Positions 22,613 to 35,100 of a stretch of 64,000 nt of DNA are shown piece after piece. The position numbers and the translations under genes were made by a program. Source of the DNA: Lepus europaeus (Eukaryota; Chordata; Mammalia; Lagomorpha; Leporidae); contig NC_084831.1 in NCBI RefSeq assembly GCF_033115175.1, forward strand, positions 12,682,540-12,746,539, read 5' to 3'. The number at the start of each line of letters is the position of its first letter. Position 1 is the first letter of the stretch. The notes below the pieces were generated by a model. It was not told the DNA's origin. It did no database searches and was given only the letters and a program-made list of their open reading frames with translations.

Positions 22613-22804
22613 GCTCCAGCAGGGCGTTAGTTACCCTAGGGGACGGAGAAGGAGCCCACAAAATCTCAGCTGGGAGGTGGCTAATGGAACCGTGCTACGC
22701 CCGCACAATGGCCCAGTGTGCAGCTAATGCATGTGGCGTCTGCAAAAATGAAAACCTAAAGCCATGACGCAATAGCGTCTGTAGATTCGAGTAAAGCAGC
22801 ACTA

Positions 22805-23140
22805 GGGGCCAGCACTGTGGCACAGCACTGTGGCAAAGCCTCTGCCTGTGAAGCCGACATCCCACACGGGTGCCGGTTCGACTCCCGGCTGCTCCACGTC
22901 CAACCCAGCTCCCTGTTCACAAGCCTGGGACAGCAGCAGAAGATGGCCCATGTGCTTGGGCCCCTGCACCCACAGTGGAGACCCGGAAGAAGCTCCTGGC
23001 TTCCGTCTGGCCCAGCCCTGGCTTTTGCAGCCATCTGAGGAGTGAACCAGCAGGTGGAAAACCTCTCTCTCTGTCTCTCCCTCTCCCTCTAACTCTGCCT
23101 TTCAAATAAATAAAACACATCCTTTAAAAAAAAAAAAAAA
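22805..23140 (+). mobile_element. CSINE, plus strand, with short target duplication
   Basis: The head contains a small duplication (GTGGCACAGCACTGTGGCA). GCAGCAC at 22796-22802 and 23142-23148 is the probable target duplication. A poly-A tail ends at 23140. Confidence 0.92.
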
Positions 23141-23148
23141 TGCAGCAC

Positions 23149-23621
23149 CTGAGCCCATCATGCGACAGCGGGCACAGCTGAGGACAAACACCGGCCGCAG
23201 ACACACGGATACGTCAGGCATTGTTCATTCTGGGCGGTCTTTATTTCACTCTACATACTTCGCAAGGAACGATGCTGCCTTTATGATCCACCAACAGGAT
23301 GTCTCCCCCCAGATAGTTCCAGGGAACAGCAAACGCCGGCTTCCTTTGAAATGGCCCAGGCGTGCCTCTGCTCCAGGCCTGGCACCGCGGCCGCCGAGCG
23401 GGAGGCGAGATCCCGGGCAGAGAGGCAGCGTGGCTGCAGGCCGCTGCTGGCCCCACTGTGCTGCCCCTCGGCCACCAGCCCCAGAGAAGCCCCACCCTAG
23501 GAGAGGCCGTGGGGAGCCCGCAGGGCACCCAGCCTCCCTCCGGCTGTCTCAGAGGAATCCGCAGGGTTTAGTTCTGTGGATTTATAGACAGCTCCCCCCC
23601 TGAATCTTCTGTCTTCCTTGT
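23149..23621. other. Unique intergenic DNA
   Basis: No gene or repeat recognised; 23360-23520 is GC-rich. Confidence 0.45.
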
Positions 23622-23925
23622 TGTTGTTGTTGTTTGTTTATTTGTTTTTGAGAGGCAAAGCAATAGAGTCCCCATCACCGGTTCACTCCCCAAATCTCTG
23701 CACAGCTGGGGCTGGGCCAGACCGAGCCTGGGAGCCAGGAGCTCCATCCGCATCTCCCATGGGGTGGCAGAGCCCCACTGCTCGGGCCAGCACCTGCTAC
23801 CCCCCACCCGGGTGCACGTTAGTAGGAAGCTGGAGGCAGGATGTGGAGCAGGGAATAGAACCAAGTACGCCGACACGGATGCAGGCCTATTAGCCACCAA
23901 GCTAAATGCCTGCCCCAAATCTTCT
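23622..23925 (-). mobile_element. Old SINE of CSINE-like type, minus strand
   Basis: A (GTT)n run then TTTATTTGTTTTTGAGAGGC, GGTTCACTCCCC, and a diverged body ending GCTAAATGCCTGCCCC. Confidence 0.75.
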
Positions 23926-23929
23926 TTCC

Positions 23930-24205
23930 AAAGCTCTCTACGTGAGTTGGCTCGAGTCCCGGCTGCTCCACTTACGACCCAGCTCCCTGCTACTGTGCCT
24001 GGGAAGGCAATGGAGATGGCCCAAGTGCTTGGGGCCCTGCACCCACATGGGAGACCAGGATGGGGTTCCTGGCACAGCCGCAGCCCCAGCCATTGCAGTC
24101 ATTTGGGAGTGAACCAGCAGATGGAGATCTGTGTTTCTCTCGGGCTCGCTCTCTCTGTCACTCTGCCTTTCAAATGAATAAAATAAACCTTTACAAAGGA
24201 AAGAA
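23930..24205 (+). mobile_element. CSINE, plus strand, head truncated
   Basis: Begins at the B box GGCTCGAGTCCCGGCTG and runs to AATGAATAAAATAAACC and an A-rich tail. Confidence 0.88.
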
Positions 24206-24239
24206 AAGAAAGTTGTTCCAACGAGGGTCATACTATCTC

Positions 24240-24402
24240 TAACCTCAAAAAGCTTGTGGAAATGAGATTAAAAAAGATTATGAGTTCATTATAAAACCAT
24301 TGAAATCATCTATAATTTTTTAATTATAGCCATTTTCATGAACTTCTTGAAGATCTCTCACATGCTTGGACTCCAAAATTTTTGCACCAAAATGAAAAAT
24401 TT
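24240..24402. mobile_element. L1-like 3' end piece
   Basis: CATGAACTTCTTGAAGATCTC followed by TTGCACCAAAATGAA matches, with the same order and spacing, the piece at 36660-36765. Confidence 0.45.
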
Positions 24403-24702
24403 TTTTACAGATAGAGAAAGGGAGAGATGGAAAGAGAAGTCCTCCATCCTCTGGTTCACTCCTCAAATGGCCGCAACAGCCGGAGCTGTGCCGATCTGGA
24501 GCCAGGAGCCAGGAACTTCTTCCAGGTCTCCCACGTGGGTACAGGGGCCCAAGCACTTGGGCCATCCTCTACTGATTTCCCAGGCCACAGCAGAGAGCTG
24601 GATGGGAAGAGGAGCAGCCGGGAATCGAACAAGCACCCATATGGGATGTCGATGGTGCAGGCAAAGGCTTAGCCTTCTACTCCACAGTGCTGGCCCTCCC
24701 CA
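24403..24702 (-). mobile_element. CSINE, minus strand
   Basis: GA-rich stretch at 24410-24437, GGTTCACTCCTC, and a head ending CTCCACAGTGCTGGCCC. The tail side abuts the L1-like piece. Confidence 0.9.
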
Positions 24703-25785
24703 GATGAACTTTTAGTTATATTTTTCCTGAACATTGTAAATTGCCTTCAAATAAGCAAGTCCTGTCCTGCCCGGGCGTTGGGCCACCCTGGTCTGATCTT
24801 CCGCGTCTCCGACAGCCGGTGAGGCAGACACAGCAGTGTTGCCGAGGAGACACGGGCTCCCAGGAGTCCTGCGTGCCACGCGGGCAGAGCAGCAGCACCA
24901 GCGCTCACACTCAGAGCCCCCTCGGCCGCAGAGCCCCAGCCCATCTGAACTGCTTCCCGGTTGGCGTCCACGTGGTCCGCTCGCTGCAGAGGGACTTCAG
25001 AGCCAGCGCCGCACTGGGCTCAGCAGACGTTCGTGGAGACGCCGAACCACCAGGGCAGCTCTTACGGCATCAGCGCTGTGCCAAGTGCTTTCCCTCTATT
25101 ACCTCATTTATTCCTTCCAGGCATCTTTAGTCTCCCCATTCACAGAGGAACAGATGAAGACACAGAGAGGGAAACCGACACATCCAGCATCACACAGCCG
25201 GTGAGTCGGGAAGCCTCTGAACCCCACGGCGGGGGCGTCCAGTGTGTTGAAGATCATTATCTCTGTGCTTGGGGACCACAGTTGGTCTCCATGAAGGACC
25301 AGGGTGATGGTTTCTAAACCCACAATTTGCCCTGGGTACTTTTAGCCAAGAGGGCCCCCGGAAACCTTGGCCCCTGGTTCCTGTTTCTAGATGGGCAGCA
25401 ATGCAGGGAGCCCAGAGCAGCTGGTCCCTTGGGCCTCCCTTACCCAGGCGGAGGCTAGGGGAGGCAGGTGCACGCGTGGCCTGACGGCAGGTCGGTGCAC
25501 AGGACACAGAGTGAGCTGCGGGCTCCCTGGCGGAGCAGGGAAGGGAGCCACTGAAAGAGGAGCTCTCTGCTTCCTTTGGTCACCACGGCACACACAGATT
25601 CTGACACTATTTGGGAGAGGCAAGACCACTTGCAGATGGAGGCAACTGGCTCAGCCAACTCACTCCCCGCCCGCACACTCTGCTCCACATCCCGGGCATC
25701 CAGATCTTGGCACGGGATGAGAGAGGCTGAGTTCAGGAACATCCTTCTCCCGTCTCTACCCTCGAGGGCTTCCTTTGCCTTTTGC
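24703..25785. other. Unique intergenic DNA with MIR relic
   Basis: Positions 25060-25215 are a MIR/L2-like relic (GCGCTGTGCCAAGTGCTTTC, ATTACCTCATTTATTCC, CATCACACAGCCGGTGAG). The rest shows nothing recognisable. Confidence 0.55.
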
Positions 25786-26102
25786 TACTTTTTAAAAGAT
25801 TTGTTTCTTTATTTGAAAGACAGAGGGTCAGACAGAGAGGGAGAGCCAGAGAAATCTTCCACTCACTGGTTCACTCCCCAAATGGCCACAACAGCTGGCA
25901 CTGGGCTTGGCTGAAGCCAGGGGCCTGGAACTCCATCCTGGTCTCCTACATGGGCAGCAGGGGCCCAAGGACTTGGGCCATTTTCCACTGCTTTCCCAGG
26001 TGCGTTAGCAGGGAGCTGGGTGGGAAGTGGAGCAGCCGGGACTCGAACAGGCGCCTATATGGGATGCTGGATCCCCAGGCAGCATAACTTGCTGGCCCCT
26101 CT
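25786..26102 (-). mobile_element. CSINE, minus strand
   Basis: From TTTTTAAAAGATTTGTTTC to a partly deleted head ending TTGCTGGCCCC. Confidence 0.9.
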
Positions 26103-26382
26103 AGGATCTACTTTTCAGCCAAAGGAAAACGAAGAATTTGGCTCGCAAAGGCTTTTATTTGTATTTTTTTTTAAGAAGGCTTTTAAAGAGCTGCCAGTTC
26201 ATCCAAGAAAGCTTTGCTTTCATGTAGATCCGTGGCTTTAGCTACACCATGGGTGCCCATGAGTAGACGAAACGTGTTTGACTTCCCAACGAGCACATCT
26301 GACCGGTCCGTATTTTGCACCTCAGTCCAGTGTTGGTCAGCACGTTTTGTTAACGTTTCTCAGGGAATAAAGACAACTGGAA

Positions 26383-26422
<40 letters not shown>
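26383..26422. repeat. (CT)n microsatellite
   Basis: A pure CT run of about 40 bases directly before a CSINE fragment. Confidence 0.95.
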
Positions 26423-26423
<1 letters not shown>

Positions 26424-26426
<3 letters not shown>

Positions 26427-26563
26427 AAAGATTTATTTATTTATTTGAAAATCAGAAATACAGAGACAGAGAGAGGGACAGAGAAATCTTCCATCTGCTG
26501 GTTCACTCCCCAAATGGCCTCAACAGCCAGAGCCGGGCCAGGCCTAAGCCAGGAGCTTCATCA

Positions 26564-26572
<9 letters not shown>
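26424..26572 (-). mobile_element. CSINE fragment, minus strand
   Basis: Tail side and GA stretch to GCCAGGAGCTTCATC, then cut off by a second (CT)n run at 26567-26595. The head half is missing. Confidence 0.85.
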
Positions 26573-26595
<23 letters not shown>

Positions 26596-26600
<5 letters not shown>

Positions 26601-26924
26601 AAGATTTATGTATTTATTTGAAAGTCAGAGTTACACAGAGAGAATGAGAGACACAGAGAAAGAGATCTTCCATCCGCTGGTTCACTCCCCAATTGGCTGC
26701 AATGGCCAGAACTGCGCCGATCTGAAGCCAGGAGCCAGGAGCTTCTTCCAGGTCTCCCATGCGGGTGCAGGGGCCCAAGCACTCAGGCCATCCTCTGCTG
26801 CTTTCCCAGGTGCATTAGCAGGGGGCTGGACTGGAAGTGGAGCAGCTGGGACTCAAACCGTCGTCCACATGGGAAGCCGGCACTGAAGACCGGGGCTTAA
26901 CCCACTGCGCCACAGCCCCTGCCC
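26596..26924 (-). mobile_element. CSINE, minus strand
   Basis: A full copy in the same orientation as the fragment before it, from TTTTAAGATTTATGTATTT to the head ending CGCCACAGCCCCTGCCC. Confidence 0.92.
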
Positions 26925-28041
26925 TTGGAATCCACTCTTTCTATATGCAGCAGCTCTTACTTGCGGGCACACAAGCAAACACCACACCTCTGTGAACCAC
27001 TTCAATATCACCCAGCTCTGAAAAGTCAGAACGGAATAACAATTCCAGGTTTCAAATCTTGGATGCAACTGTAGGAAGCGTCTGACCCCATAATGAACCA
27101 GAGAAGCACACCAAGACCCTGTGGGAAGTGACTTGCCCAAGGTCACACGGTGCATCTGTGCTGGAGTCCCAGTGGGCCCCAGGCCCCTGGGCTCCCAGTC
27201 CATCACTGCCCAGAGAGGTACAAGAATAGAGGTCATTGTCAAAATCACAAGGAGACCAAGCCAAGCGCTTCCTCCCCGAGGAGAACCAACAGAGGGGATC
27301 TTTGCAGGCACAATCGGCACAAAAGTTTTCAAAGACTTTCCTGGCCTAATGTATGTAAAGAAATCTTCAGAGAGTCCTCCGCCATTAATCAACTGTCAGC
27401 GGGGGTGGGGAGGGGGCCGCGCTGACTCATTTCCCAGCGCCTGTCTTCCAGGATTTCAAAGATGAGTTTCGCAGAGCGGGCCGCTGTGGAGGCCTTGGAG
27501 AAAATGAGAAACGCTCCTAGCACCCTCCCGTGCTCCGCGCTCCCTCTGCTTCGTGATTCCGGCGCTTCGGGGGGCCTCGGAGTCCCGCGCAAGGCTGGGG
27601 AAGCACAGATGCAGCCCCCCGCCCCCGCCCCCACCCGCCGGTGTGTCTGGTTCACACGGACTGGGGCACGGCCCCGAGAACCCGAGAACGTGCACTTCTA
27701 CCAGGCTCCCAAGGAGGTGCCGCCGCGGCTGGTCCCGGGCCCACGCTTCGAGAATCAATCGTCCACATTTGCTGCTGGAGTGACCTGGGGGGTTCAGCTA
27801 CAAGGGCGAAGAAAACAACTTTGCGAGCAGAATGCTGCGGTGGGGAGCTGTGGCCGGGACTGGGGCTCCGTGTGGCAGCCTGGTTACTGCCACTCCCGGG
27901 CAACCTGGCCGTCACTGACGTCTTGGGTGTCCAAGAACTGTGTGTGTCTGGTTGCAACCTTTGTTTTTGAGTGGAGAGGAATCATGCCAGGCCCTCCCAC
28001 CCCTAAGAGGAAAAGAAGGGAGAGATGGCACAGGGCGTGCA
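26925..28041. other. Unique intergenic DNA with MIR relic and small CNE-like patch
   Basis: Positions 27110-27190 carry a MIR core in reverse (GTGACTTGCCCAAGGTCACA). Positions 27370-27460 (CCATTAATCAACTGTCAG and GCTGACTCATTTCCCAGC, the latter with an AP-1-like TGACTCA) look regulatory. No gene is supported. Confidence 0.5.
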
Positions 28042-28325
28042 GGGACACCCACAGTGGCCGGGCGGGGCCGCCGCTTCTGATGCCAGAATCCTGTATCAGA
28101 GCGCCGGTTCAAGTCCCGGCTGCTCCACGAACCGTCCACCTTCCTGCCAGTTCACGTCCTGGGAAGGCGGCAGGACATGGCCCGAGTACTGGGATCCCTG
28201 TCACCCAGGGCAGTTCTGGGCCCCTGGCTTTGGCCCAGCCCTGACTGCTGCAGGCATTTGTGGAGTGTGAGATAGCAGACAGAAGATGCCTCTGTGCCTT
28301 TCGAATAAAATGAAAATAAATAAGC
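28042..28325 (+). mobile_element. Diverged CSINE, plus strand
   Basis: B box GGTTCAAGTCCCGGCTGCTC, diverged body, GTGTGAGATAGCAGAC and a short AATAAAATGAAAATAAAT tail that passes into (CA)n at 28326-28342. Confidence 0.8.
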
Positions 28326-28344
28326 ACACACACACACACACACT

Positions 28345-28545
28345 AACAGAACACGGGCCCTGGGGCTTGGCTGCCTGAATTCACACTGGCGTCTGTCACT
28401 CACCAGGTTCGCGACCTTGGATGAGTTGACTCTTCGTGCCTCAGTTTCTCTGCCAGTAGTGCTGGATTTAGTTGTTGTGAGGATCAGGCAAGCCCTCGCT
28501 TGTCAAGCATTTAGCGTGGTTTTAGCACAGAACGGGAGAGACATT
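28345..28545 (+). mobile_element. MIR relic, plus strand
   Basis: TGGCTGCCTGAATTCACAC, GTTCGCGACCTTGGATGAG, GTGCCTCAGTTTCTCTGCC and GTTGTGAGGATCAGGC follow the MIR consensus in order. Confidence 0.75.
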
Positions 28546-28699
28546 ACACAAATATCACCTCTTTCGTGCTCTGTGCTGGTTCCGGAGTATTCTGTGATAT
28601 TCACAACATTTGTCAGGACCCTACTAGCGATGTTTGCTCTGTCCCAGTCTTCCCTATTATAAAAACCTACGATGGACTTCCACCTTCACTCGTGTGTGT

Positions 28700-29100
28700 T
28701 CTATGCTCCTGGACAGATGAGCGACGGGCCGAGGATGCTCTAAACACTTCTGGAGCTTGTGAAATAGACTTTCCAAACCGCCTTTATCCTGCCACAGACC
28801 GGTAAGACTTTCGATGTCCAGAACCGTATGCAATCGGATAGTATCCTACGCTCCCTCTCAACTGCCACTTTGTTTTCCTTAGCTACCGGGTAAGACGGGT
28901 GATTTTTCCTACGTACCCGGTCCTCAAGTGTATCTTGCACAAATTGCCTGTCCTTGTCTCTCTCTCCGGGGTTGTTCAACATCCTTATTGATTTGCTAGA
29001 ACTCTTTATATAGCAAAGTTGTCCTCCTCTGCAGCAGAGTTGTTGCAAGTGTTTTCTTGCATTTGCCATTTGCTCTCAGCTGTGCTTTCTGTGGGTACCC
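28700..29100 (-). mobile_element. Possible L1 relic, minus strand
   Basis: CTTATTGATTTGCTAGAACT and CTTTATATAGCAAAG followed by a TTTGCCATTTGCTCTC stretch resemble reverse L1 sequence. Identification is tentative. Confidence 0.35.
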
Positions 29101-29110
29101 CCCCCTCCAC

Positions 29111-30412
29111 CCCAGTGTTGCTTTGTTCTCCTCAAATCCCTTTGGCACGGAGCCAGGAGCTCCAGCCACCACCCCCCCATCGGCATCCTGCCTCTGCCCA
29201 GCCCTAGGCCCTTTTAAGTTCACAGCCTGGGGCAGTGCCTTTAATTTGCTGCCCCCTACATAATGAAAAACCCCAGATTGAAAAGTGGTCGGGCAGGTCT
29301 TTCCAGAAGTCTGAGATGACCCCAAATCCACTGGGCTCCTACCCCTGCTGGCTGCCTTATAGGTCACAGGTCACAGGTCATCACGCCCCAGTGACCCCCA
29401 AAAAAGGGATAACGCGAGCCCGCCTGGTGACATCAGTTGATGCCAGCCAACTGGTTTGACTGCTTCCTCCTCTAAATTTCCCCAGAAGTTTAAGTGGAAT
29501 GTAGGTTGCAGCCCAGGACTGCAAGAAGAAACATAATATTCCACTGAGGATAAGCGATGCGAGGCGCCCCTCCCTGAGCCGCGCTCCGTGCCGCTGCCGT
29601 ACACGCGCTGTCGCTGCAGCAATCCCTACAAGGTGAGTGCTCCCGCGCTCATGTCTGACAAGAGCGCAGGGAGGGTCAGGGGGTGAAGTGACTTGCCCCC
29701 GGAATTGCAGCTCCCCAGGACTGAAGCCAAGACCAGCTCTGGCCCGGGGTGGGGGTGGGGGGGGCTGGCTGAGCCCTACTCTTGGGGTTTCACACTCGCT
29801 CTGTGACACCAGGAAACACTTGACTACACCAGACCCCTTCATCGAGGCTGATGTCACCTCCACCCCATACAAGATCGAGGCGAGAATCGGGCTTGTGAAA
29901 GGTGAGCCCAGAGACTGGAGCCCCAAAGGCACAGCTGAACTCTCTCACGCTGTGTAGCCCCTTGCTCCCTTCCCAGCCCCGGCTTCTCTGAGTCAGCACA
30001 GCCCATTGAGCCCTCCCCACCCTCACGGCCACAGTCCTGGGGAGAGGGGAACTGTGGCTGTGCCCCCAAGGGGTTCACATTGATGCGCAGGCTCACATGC
30101 TCCTCTCCGTGTGAGTTTTCCTTTTCAGTGTCTTTCACCTCCTGGACTGGGCTGGGCTGGGCTCTCGAGTCTCAGAGACGAGATCCCTGGGTTTACAAGA
30201 AGCCAGCTCCCCTCGGCGCCCAGCCTTTGTGCCGTGTGGCAGATCTGTGTGCACCTGTGCCCCCCCCCCCAACCTGGGGGAAGAGGCAAGCAAGTGTGGT
30301 TGTGCCTTTTCAGAACGAGACAGCCACAGCGGCCTCCATGTCTGCCCAGAACATTCTACGGAGACAAGAACGCCGCTGCTCAGATCTAACCACACCTGCC
30401 CGAGAAGTCGAC
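29111..30412. other. Unique intergenic DNA
   Basis: A short MIR core is likely at 29675-29715 (GTGAAGTGACTTGCCCCC). Otherwise nothing recognised. Confidence 0.45.
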
Positions 30413-30471
30413 CATTTTTTTCTGATGATTTGTACATCTATTTATTTGAAGGGCAGACCCAGAGAGAGAAG

Positions 30472-30522
<51 letters not shown>

Positions 30523-30646
30523 TCCATCCACCAGTTCACTCCCCAAATGGCTGCATCAGCTGGGGCTGGGCCAGGCTGAAGCCAGGAGCTGGGACTCCTT
30601 CCTGGTCTCCCACGTGGGTGGCAGGGGCCATCTGCCGCTGTCTTAC
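30413..30646 (-). mobile_element. CSINE, minus strand, truncated
   Basis: Tail side TTGTACATCTATTTATTTG, (GA)n at 30475-30520, body to CTGGTCTCCCACGTGGG; head half missing. Confidence 0.85.
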
Positions 30647-30649
30647 CAG

Positions 30650-30925
30650 TAGCTTTAGCATCACTTGGGATACCTCTATCCCACATCAGAGGGCCAGTTT
30701 CTAGTCCCAGCTCCTCTGCTTCCGATCCAGCTTCTCACTGGTGTGCACTCGGGGAGGCAGCACACAGCGGCTCAGGCATTCGGGTCCCTGCCGCCCGCAT
30801 GGGAGACTCAGATGGATTCTGAACCCCTGACTGAACTCCAGCCCTGGCTGTTGCCAGCATTTGAGGAGCGAACCGACAGGAGATCTCCCCCCCTCTTCAA
30901 ATAAATAAAAAGTGTATAAAAATAT
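30650..30925 (+). mobile_element. Old SINE of CSINE-like type, plus strand
   Basis: AGTTTCTAGTCCCAGCTCC head, GATCCAGCTTCTCACTGG, diverged body and AATAAATAAAAAGTG tail. Confidence 0.75.
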
Positions 30926-30959
30926 TTATTTCAATATTTTTCATTTAACTATTGACCAA

Positions 30960-31125
30960 TGCAGTTGACACCTTCAGCCATCATTCGCTGCCTTCCCAGG
31001 TGCTTCAGCAGCAAGCTGCAGCATAAGCGGAGTAGCCAGGACTCAAACCGGCACTCTGATCCGGGACGCGGGCATCCCAAGCCGCAGCCTATCCACCGTG
31101 CCCCAACACGCAGCCCAAACAACAC
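30960..31125 (-). mobile_element. Old SINE fragment, minus strand
   Basis: Only the head half remains, from CTGCCTTCCCAGGTGC to CACCGTGCCCCAACACGCAG. Confidence 0.65.
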
Positions 31126-31143
31126 TATTTTAAATGTCAAGCC

Positions 31144-31374
31144 CTGGGGCCAGCGCTGTGGCATAGTGGGTAAAGCCGCTGCCTGCAGTGCCGGCATCCC
31201 ATATGGGTGCTGGTTCGAGTCCCAGCTGTTATGACCTGGGAAAGCAGTGGAAGATGGTCCAAGTCTTTGGGCTTCTGCACCTGCGTGGGAGACCTGGAAG
31301 AAGCTCCTGGTTCCTGGCTTCAGATCAACCCAGCTCTGGCTGTTGCAGCCATTTGGGGAATGAACCAGCGGATG

Positions 31375-31418
<44 letters not shown>

Positions 31419-31478
31419 CTGCTTCTCTGTAGCTCTACCTTTCAAATAAAATAAATAAATCTTTAAAAAAAAAAAAAG
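31144..31478 (+). mobile_element. CSINE, plus strand, internal deletion
   Basis: Full head (B box GGTTCGAGTCCCAGCTG), a deletion of about 35 bases after it, (CT)n at 31378-31414 and AATAAAATAAATAAATC with poly-A. This is the last CSINE before position 55418. Confidence 0.93.
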
Positions 31479-31484
31479 ATAAAT

Positions 31485-31665
31485 GTGAAGCCCCACCACC
31501 TCCCAGCTGTGTGGCCCTGGGCGATCTATGTCACAGCCCTGGCCCTTTCTCTCTCCACGTGTGGGATGAGGATTCTGGCATCTTCTTCATGGATTTGTGT
31601 GTGGGCTAAAAAACATGAGGCATGCAAGGTGCCCAGCAGAGCACCTGGCTCCTTGCCGGCACCGA
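31485..31665 (+). mobile_element. MIR relic, plus strand
   Basis: CCCAGCTGTGTGGCCCTGGG, GTGGGATGAGGATTCTG and a CATGCAAGGTGCCCAGC end match MIR in order. Confidence 0.65.
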
Positions 31666-31914
31666 GGCACCTTTGTCATCACGGCTACTCGCAGCTGAGG
31701 AGCCTCCCCCACCTCACACCCACGTGCACGCACCGGGCAGACCCGTGTGCACACGCACGCACACCCCTTCCTGCGCCAGAGAAATAAGTTCTGCTGCTCC
31801 AGGCCCCACTTCTCCCGCAACTGCACTCGGCACTGGGGGATGGGGTGCCGGGCGAGTGAGCCGAGACGACAATGGTGGGAGCGGGGGGAGCCCCTTCACC
31901 AAGGCGCTTTTTGA

Positions 31915-32130
31915 TCTGCTCTAACTGCTGCTATAGAGAATTAGATGGAATTCATTTTCATGATGAAGGAATTAATGGTTGTGGAGAGAATCGGGTTCAG
32001 GTGGAAGACTTGAATCCAAAGAAGGGAATAAAGCCTTGAAATTCAAATGAAAAATTATTATATAAGCATAAAGGAAACCTATTTTACACCTGTAAGACTA
32101 AATGTATAAATATGAACCAACGGCTCCCTC
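31915..32130. promoter_or_regulatory. CNE-like AT-rich block upstream of PAX7
   Basis: GAATTAGATGGAATTC, GGAATTAATGG, AAATTATTATATAAGC and AAATATGAACC lie in an AT-rich unique patch within GC-rich DNA, about 6 kb before the promoter. Function is inferred. Confidence 0.3.
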
Positions 32131-35100
32131 TGGGAAATGGGGATTGTGCTTCTAATTCACCTAGACAAATACGCAGTGCCTTCTCCCTTCCACCTAGACA
32201 TGCCAATGAGGACCGGGTACCGGCGGGGGCTCGGCACTCCCCAGCCTGGCCACCTGCTCCCATGGGCCCAGCACCTCCTGGCCTCCCCGGGCCCCCAGAG
32301 AGCAGGCAGGCACCTAAGGGTGCAAAGTCCTTGACAAGGTCACCACAAAGGCTCCCACCAAGCCCCCACCTCCTCCGGCCCCAAGGTCCTCACCCCTCCA
32401 GGAGCCCCGCATGGCAGGGAACCCTAAGTCCGGTGTTTCTCCTACAGGCTTCCACTCCATTCACTCAGCTGCCCTCAAGGCTGGGGGTCCTCTCATGTAC
32501 CAAAGGAGAGGTGGGGGCTGCAGGGGAGCAACAGCACTGGCTTTGTCTCCATCAGAGAGCTAGCTCGCTGACCTCGGGCCAGCCTCTGGGCCTCAGTTTC
32601 CTCTATAAAACAGAGAGGCCGACAGCTCGCCCACAGGTGACCCTGCAATGAAGCAGTGAGACGGCCGGCACCAAGCGGACATCCCCCGCATGGTGGCCCT
32701 GGGTGCCGGCGTCCAGGGTGAAGGGGCAGCGTGCGCATTCGGCCTGGCGCTTCCCGGAGCTTCCACCGTGCTCTCCCGGAACCGCTCAGCCCCAGCAGTG
32801 CCCAGGCGAACGCTGAAGGTCTCAGCGGGACGCGGGGCAACCCGGGGTGGGGGGCCCCAGGCGTGGATGCCTCACTCGACTCTCAGCACAAGACAGCGCC
32901 CGTGAGCGCTCCCGAGCAGCAAGCAGCGTTTACCAGGCAGGGGTGGCCGTTCGCCCTCCTGCTGCCGCAAGGGGTCAGTCTCCACTGACCCTCTGAACAA
33001 GGGTCTGATGTCACACAGCAGACATCTGGCTGCACAGGATCCCGGCCCCTGCCTGGCAGCCTCTTCCCAAGGCTAGAAGTTCTGCTGATCCAGGGGTCGT
33101 TCATTCACTCGCTCACCCAGCGAAGACAGAGCATCTACCCCAGGACGTGACACACAGCTGAGCCAGCGCACTCCTCTGCCCTGGTGGGGTGCCCAACATG
33201 CCCTCTGCTCCTGCACCCAGAGGACAAGGACCCCTCCCTACTGAGCAAGCCATGACAGAGGAGGGGGCCTCCTAAGGACAGGAGGAAGCAGCTACCCTGG
33301 GGACCAGAGCAGCCCAACCCCACTAGCTCCCCCCGAGCAGCACGTGATGAGAGGTGGAGAACAGGCAGTGTGTGATCCTTTCGTCCTGATTCCCATCATT
33401 CCCTGCCCTCCTGAAAGCCCAGGGTGGGGAGGGGGCGGCGCCTGCAGGGAAAGTTAAGTCTGTGCCCAAGACTCCCCGGGATCCTGCGCGCAGCCCTGGG
33501 CTGGGTGCGCCACCCCCCTGTGATTTGTTTAATGAAAACATTTGCCTGTTCCGTAGATGCTGCGCTGTGATAGGTAATTGTCCAAGGACAGAGTCTACAG
33601 CACATTAAGGCTGGACTCAGTGCAAACTGAACTTGGAGAAGCGATCTCAAGGGGCCGGGGGCAGGCAGCCCTGCGCCATCTGACACTCCGTCTTTTGTTC
33701 AGGCAGCTGGAAGCCCGGGAGGAGGCTTCCCAGGCTCTCAGATGGTGCCAAGAAGCAGGAATTCCCGCGACATACACCCCTGGTGGCCTCAGTGCACACA
33801 CACGCGTGTACGCACACATGCGTGGAGGGACAGGGACAACTTTGTGTGGGCTCAGCCTCACCTGTCCACACCAACGAATTCCCACAGTCGCAGTCCCCTC
33901 CATCCCACTCCACTCCCCGCAGGAAGGCCCCTTCCAGGAACGCAAAGGCTCAAAGGCTCGGGCAGAAAAGAAGAAAGGTTTTCACGGATCCCGCGGAGCA
34001 TCCTATAGCTTGGTTTGACCCCATGGCGGGAGGAAAAGCAGGGAGCCAGGGCAGGGAGCCGGAGCAGGAGACCTGGCATCGGCAATGCCAGGTGTGCCGC
34101 AAGGACGTCGTACACCTCCCAGGTGTCCCTCTGAGCTTCGCCTCCCAGGTCTGTGACTGCAGAACCGCTGGCGGTCAGCGGCTCCCTGGGCCAGCCTGGG
34201 AAGGAGAAGAGCGAAGAAGAAGAAACAGGGGAGAAGTGAGGGGACAGCACGAGGGGGAGGGGCGGAGGAGAAGAAGGCAGAAGGTGATGGAACAGGCAGA
34301 TTCGGGGGGTGGGGAAGGAGAGGAGGAGGGGCAGGAGGAGGGGTAGGGGAGGGAGGAAGAGGGTCAGGAAGAAACGCACCTGGGGCCACCTGGTTCCTGT
34401 TACTCTGGTCGGGCTTTACCTTGAGAACTAGATTCCTAGGCAATTCGTTCACTTTTTCTGGGGAAAATTAAAAAGAAAAAAAAAAAAAAGTCAAGCCAGA
34501 AAACAACTGCATTTTCCTTTCCTCCTATTCCGGTTTGACCGGATATTTCAAGGTCACTCTGGGAAGAACACTGCTTCTTCAAAGAAGGGGAAATACAATC
34601 GAAGACCCGGGGAGCGGGGAAGAGGGGCGCAGTTCCCAAGGGTGCCTCCTCCAGACTGAGGCCCTGGGGAGCCCCGAGGGGGCTGGGCAAGCTGCTTTGC
34701 TCCCCGGAGCTTCCAGCCCTCTCCCCCAGGCACGCTCTCCTCTCCCCTCGAAGACCGGAGCACTCCGAGTGTCCATGTCTTTGGCCTCTGAAATTTGCAA
34801 AAGGCCCCGGGGAACCCAAACCCCTGGCCTCGTGGTGGATTCCCCACACTTTAAAGGAAGATTTACTGGGTGTTCAGTGCACAGGGATCTGAAAAGTGCA
34901 ACCCCCCCCCCGCCCCAGGGGGCTGGGGGAAGAGGCGACTCTAGCCAGGACTCTAGCCACTTCTCGGGAGAAGGCAGCCCCACGCCTCCTTCCAGCACTT
35001 CATCCCGGGGAAGGCACACACAGAGGTCAAGTTTCCTGGGCTGAACTCAACCTGGGGTCTTGCTCCTCTAGCCTCAGTCTATTTTTTTTCTTCCCTTTGA

